NCBI GenBank assembly: GCA_016748015.1
Contig: JAAOMT010000512.1
Location: 1,610,554 to 1,674,553 of the forward strand
Source of the DNA: Geosiphon pyriformis
Taxonomy: Eukaryota > Glomeromycota > Glomeromycetes > Archaeosporales > Geosiphonaceae
Length of the DNA stretch: 64,000 bases
Direction of reading: 5' to 3'
This document shows positions 60,775 through 64,000 of the stretch, in pieces. The notes below the pieces were generated by a model that saw only the letters and a list, made by a program, of their open reading frames with translations, had not been told where the DNA came from and did not search any database. Position 1 is the first letter of the stretch. The number at the start of each line of letters is the position of its first letter. The translations under genes were made by a program, and so were the position numbers.

Positions 60775-63600
60775 CAAGTGAAGCCCAACTGCTATTTAAT
60801 ACATAGAACCAAACTAAGTGGAACTAACTAAATGCAGCTCATACACAAACTACATATAGCCAGCCACTCAGGCCAGACAAAACAACACTACACACCTATG
60901 TTAACAAAAGCATCACCACCCAAGCCTGAAAAAAAATGACACAATTTGTGTCTACCAAATCCAATAACAAAAGATTCTATAACACCAAGCATATGAATTA
61001 CTTCAGCCAACAACTTAGAAACTATACCACCAGACAAATCAGACACCAGGCCATTATCCCTAACCAAGCCAGTTTTTTCCATATTTACTCTATGCTTGGC
61101 CCTAATAGTTCATATTCTAGTGCAATACAACTTTACCACAAACCTAATGTATTTTACCAGGGCTAGTGCAGCCTCCTTTTTCTCCTCAAAAACTGAGACA
61201 GCTTCAACATACCAATGTTTCATCACAAAATCCTTGCAAACTGCTGTATAAAGATTTGCATCTGAAGAACATAATAAAAGCAAAAACAGAATAGCAGATG
61301 CAGACAAACACAAAAGGCCAGACATTGATATCCATTTTTTAGCAGCTTTGACCAAAATGTCCTCACAAAGACCAAAGTCACCAAAATAAGTAAAAACATG
61401 ATCAGATAATTCCACCTCACCACACAACAAACACAACACTCCAGAATAATCTTTGTTATACAATCTTTTTCTAACTGCAACTGGCAGTCGCCTATAGACA
61501 GCTTTCATTAGATACATACGCAGATTGGCAGACTTTCTACTGGTAAACCCAGAAAGCATGTGTGAGTCAGGATGCCAAACTGTTGCAATAGCCCCCCAAT
61601 CTATTTTCTTAATTATAATATCAGGAATTATATCAAAATCCAGACCAGCCTCCCAACGGACATGACATATCAATCAGTATAAGTTTTGAACAAAATAACA
61701 AGCATTGCCAAATATGGCAGTTTTTTCAGTAACCAGAAACCTCTCCCAAATTCTTACCAGCAAAAACAGAGATAAGAAAGTTGTCTCACTAGCCAATATA
61801 TCAGTCCTAATATTGCCTAATACATCTGAGTGTCCCTTGACTTTTACCCACTTAATTGAAATATTTTTATTTTTAAGGAGATTGTTTATATGCAATCTTT
61901 CGATCCAATATTGATTATGGAAGTCAGGCATAGTAACAAAAGCCTCGAAGATGCAGGCATCAATTGCAAATTAACTATTTGAATACAAAACAACTGAGCA
62001 CAAAGATAGAACACACTCTAAAGCCAATGCCACAGCTTGTAATTTAGTCAAAGTAGAGAACAAGAACCCAGTCACTCTAACCCCAATACCAGCATTTGCA
62101 GCCAGAAAGTATGCAGCCATTCTACTTACCACCTTAGCAGAATCAGCATATCTTAAGAATTCATCCATATAAATCTCAATGCAATCAGACTACACTTCCA
62201 ATAAGCTATCATGGACATCAAAAAACCTACCAGAATCCAAAACACTTGACATATTTTTCTTAACAGCAGTGGTAGCTCTATTTTCCAAAGAAACAGATTC
62301 ATTCATAAAACCAGATGTCAGAAAGAACCAATGAGATATTGGACTCCTTGGATCTAATCACTTTCAATAATGAAACGTCTTTCAGTCTATTACTTTTCCT
62401 TTCTTATCAAGAATTCTGTCACCAAATACAACACCAAATCACTTCGATGAAAAAACATATTTGTAATACAAAGACTGACTCAAAATACCAGACATTGAAA
62501 AATTACCAGACCCATGAAAGACACTAGACAGATTGTTTGCCAATGACAATTCATTTTCCAAAAAAATTTTTATCACTTCTGCCAAAAAATTGTTTACAAA
62601 ACTAACTCACAACCTAACAGAAAACTGTAAAAAATTCAGAGGAGTCCAACCCAGAACTTGCAAATCCAAGAATCTATGATCAAATAAGTGTCCAATAATG
62701 CTGCAGCCATTGGAAAATGAAATCAGTAATGCCATCTTTTCTTTAGACTGTACTTGCTTAAAGGGCTTCAAACCATATAAAAAAGAATAATACAAGACCT
62801 TGCTGGGAAAGTCACGTGGTAAACTAGCTTTGATTCTAAGACCTTTTCTAACCATAACATCCCACTTATGACACATAGTAAAAGAAACAAAACTGAACTG
62901 CATATGATAGCTAACTATGGATTGTAAAACTGCTAAAACCAAATAACAGAATTGTTTGTCTGTAACAGCTTTTTTTAACACTATATTAGAAAAAAACCTG
63001 ACATCTATATGAGCTTGAGCCAAACTAGACTTAGAAAAACCCTTAGTTGACAAAAAGATGCCTAAATATTAGTGTGACTCACCCTTTTTAGCAATCAAAA
63101 TTGGTGATTCATTGATCAACAGTGAAGTATTCTTAATTCTCTAATTGATAGGAACAACTACTGTTTTGTCATTGTTAATTGAAATGTCATTGACCACAAA
63201 AAATTTACTTGCAATGTTCAATATATATTGTGTAGATGTATGACTACTTCCAACCCAAATTGTATTATCAACAAAAGCACCAGCAGCCAAAAAAAAAGTT
63301 TTTTCTCCACTTGCCTCGATCCTGCTAGACTTTGCCACAAACTTAGAATCAATTCTGTATTCACATAAGTGCTTATGTCTTTTCACCTCACACAAAAGCA
63401 GATTGTAAAATATCTTCCAAAGCAATGGAAAAAAGATCTCCCCTTGATCTAACTTATCATGTACCCTATAACCATCTAAAAGCCCAAAATCTATCATTAC
63501 TCTGTTAACCTGGTTCTTATGGATGTCTCCAAAAAATCAGATAAAACATTTACACATTTTAATGTGATACAAGCTTGCCTGCAAATGAAGCCAGTGTTAC
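60775..63600 (-). mobile_element. LINE copy 3 (5'-truncated in the RT domain)
   Basis: About 2.8 kb, minus strand, same 3' tail and poly-T tract as the other copies. It stops abruptly near 63600 inside the RT (upstream of the segment QVNRVMIDFG), the usual outcome of incomplete target-primed reverse transcription. What remains is the palm and thumb of the RT, RNase H and the C-terminal zinc region. It is defective. Confidence 0.85.
60888..63600 (-). pseudogene. LINE copy 3 ORF2 fragment (RT, RNase H)
   Basis: All pieces fall in one frame over 2.7 kb. The RT box reads FVDNTIWVGSS (second Asp to Asn, as in copy 1). Two stops lie at former Gln/Arg positions (after VVPIN near 63140, and after GESH near 63070), the latter aligning with Arg in copy 1 and Gln in copy 2. 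RNase H has lost its Glu (TKLQA instead of AELQ/VELQ) and third Asp (LYSNS), and the zinc motif ends in Tyr (CLLCGEVELSDHVFTY). The C-terminus ends at 60888. Confidence 0.8.
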
Positions 63601-64000
63601 GGTTTAAGAATTTAGCAAAAAGAATCATAAAAATAATACAAACTATTCAATCATAATATAGCACAGTAATAATCTTAGAAAGATAATGATTAACATAGTA
63701 GCAAACACCATCTCGCGATAGTGGCAAGCACCAGTTCACAATAGCAGTCAACACCAACTGGTGATAGCAGCAAACACCAGATTGAAATATCAAAAAGAAA
63801 GTATTTTTTCGTAGAACTACAAACATGTATATATACAGTAGTTTTAATATTGGGAAATAATCAATCAAGTAATAAAAATCATAACTTATCAAACAACAGA
63901 TCCAATTTTATCCAACAAACTCCACTTTAAATCATACTTTCAAATTAAATATCCCAAGAAACCTTTAAAACAAAAAGAAATGAAAAAGAATATTTAAAAC
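63601..64000. other. Flank of LINE copy 3; no gene seen
   Basis: AT-rich DNA with one short tandem repeat (63699-63790). The frame at 63647-63892 reads through that repeat and has no family resemblance. Confidence 0.6.
63699..63790. repeat. Four 23-base tandem repeats
   Basis: Four adjoining 23-base units (63699-63721, 63722-63744, 63745-63767, 63768-63790) with the core GCAAACACCA and a variable middle, ending mostly in GATAG or AATAG. Divergence between units is about 30-40 percent. Confidence 0.8.

Noticed and set aside
63699-63790. CRISPR-like repeat array
   Set aside because: The 23-base units adjoin directly with no spacers, are diverged, and the genome is eukaryotic.
1-64000. tRNA, rRNA or other structured RNA genes
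   Set aside because: I looked for T-arm-like GGTTCRA words and rRNA-like GC-rich blocks and found none convincing; a covariance-model scan would be needed to exclude them.

Overview
This window reads as nuclear DNA of an early-diverging filamentous fungus, most like an arbuscular mycorrhizal species (Glomeromycotina, Rhizophagus type). The basis is a very AT-rich background, genes cut by many short GT-AG introns, fungal housekeeping orthologues, and decaying LINE retrotransposons that carry an endonuclease, a reverse transcriptase and an RNase H. The species call is inference; the fungal call is well supported by the proteins. I worked out all exon boundaries by hand from reading frame, splice dinucleotides and phase.

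Region 1 (about 1-39 kb) is gene-dense and ordinary. In order it holds: a PTC7-type mitochondrial PP2C phosphatase (-); a decayed class IV aminotransferase-like gene (+); an EF-hand/coiled-coil/tail-anchored protein that I propose as a KASH5-like LINC-complex adaptor (+); a leucine-rich-repeat protein with a C-terminal cysteine cluster (-); microsomal glutathione S-transferase 3 (+); mitochondrial EF-Tu (-); sorting nexin Snx4 (+); the ribosome-biogenesis factor Utp22/NOL6 (+); a Rom/Rgf-type Rho1 GEF (+); a glycolipid transfer protein (-); a PHD-finger protein (+); and a Tgl3/4/5-type patatin triacylglycerol lipase (-). They do not form a pathway cluster. Two divergent pairs share short promoters (LRR/MGST3 and EF-Tu/Snx4).

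Region 2 (about 40-64 kb) is a repeat compartment. Four LINE-derived insertions, all on the minus strand, sit in extremely AT-rich, gene-free DNA. Two are near full length (about 6.7 kb each), one is 5' truncated, and one has a gag-like ORF1 fragment but no ORF2. All four share a related 3' tail next to a poly-T tract, which is a poly-A tail on the element strand. The two long copies share a 13-bp inverted repeat at their 5' end and a stop/start overlap between ORF1 and ORF2.

The most interesting signal is how these LINEs have decayed. Over about 12 kb of ORF2-derived sequence in three copies, every recognisable segment stays in one frame. The ORFs are nevertheless broken by many stop codons, mostly at former Trp, Gln or Arg positions, and catalytic Asp, Glu and Cys residues are replaced by Asn, Lys and Tyr. 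That is decay by C-to-T/G-to-A transitions with almost no indels, as expected from a deamination or RIP-like silencing process. The second notable item is the KASH5-like protein.
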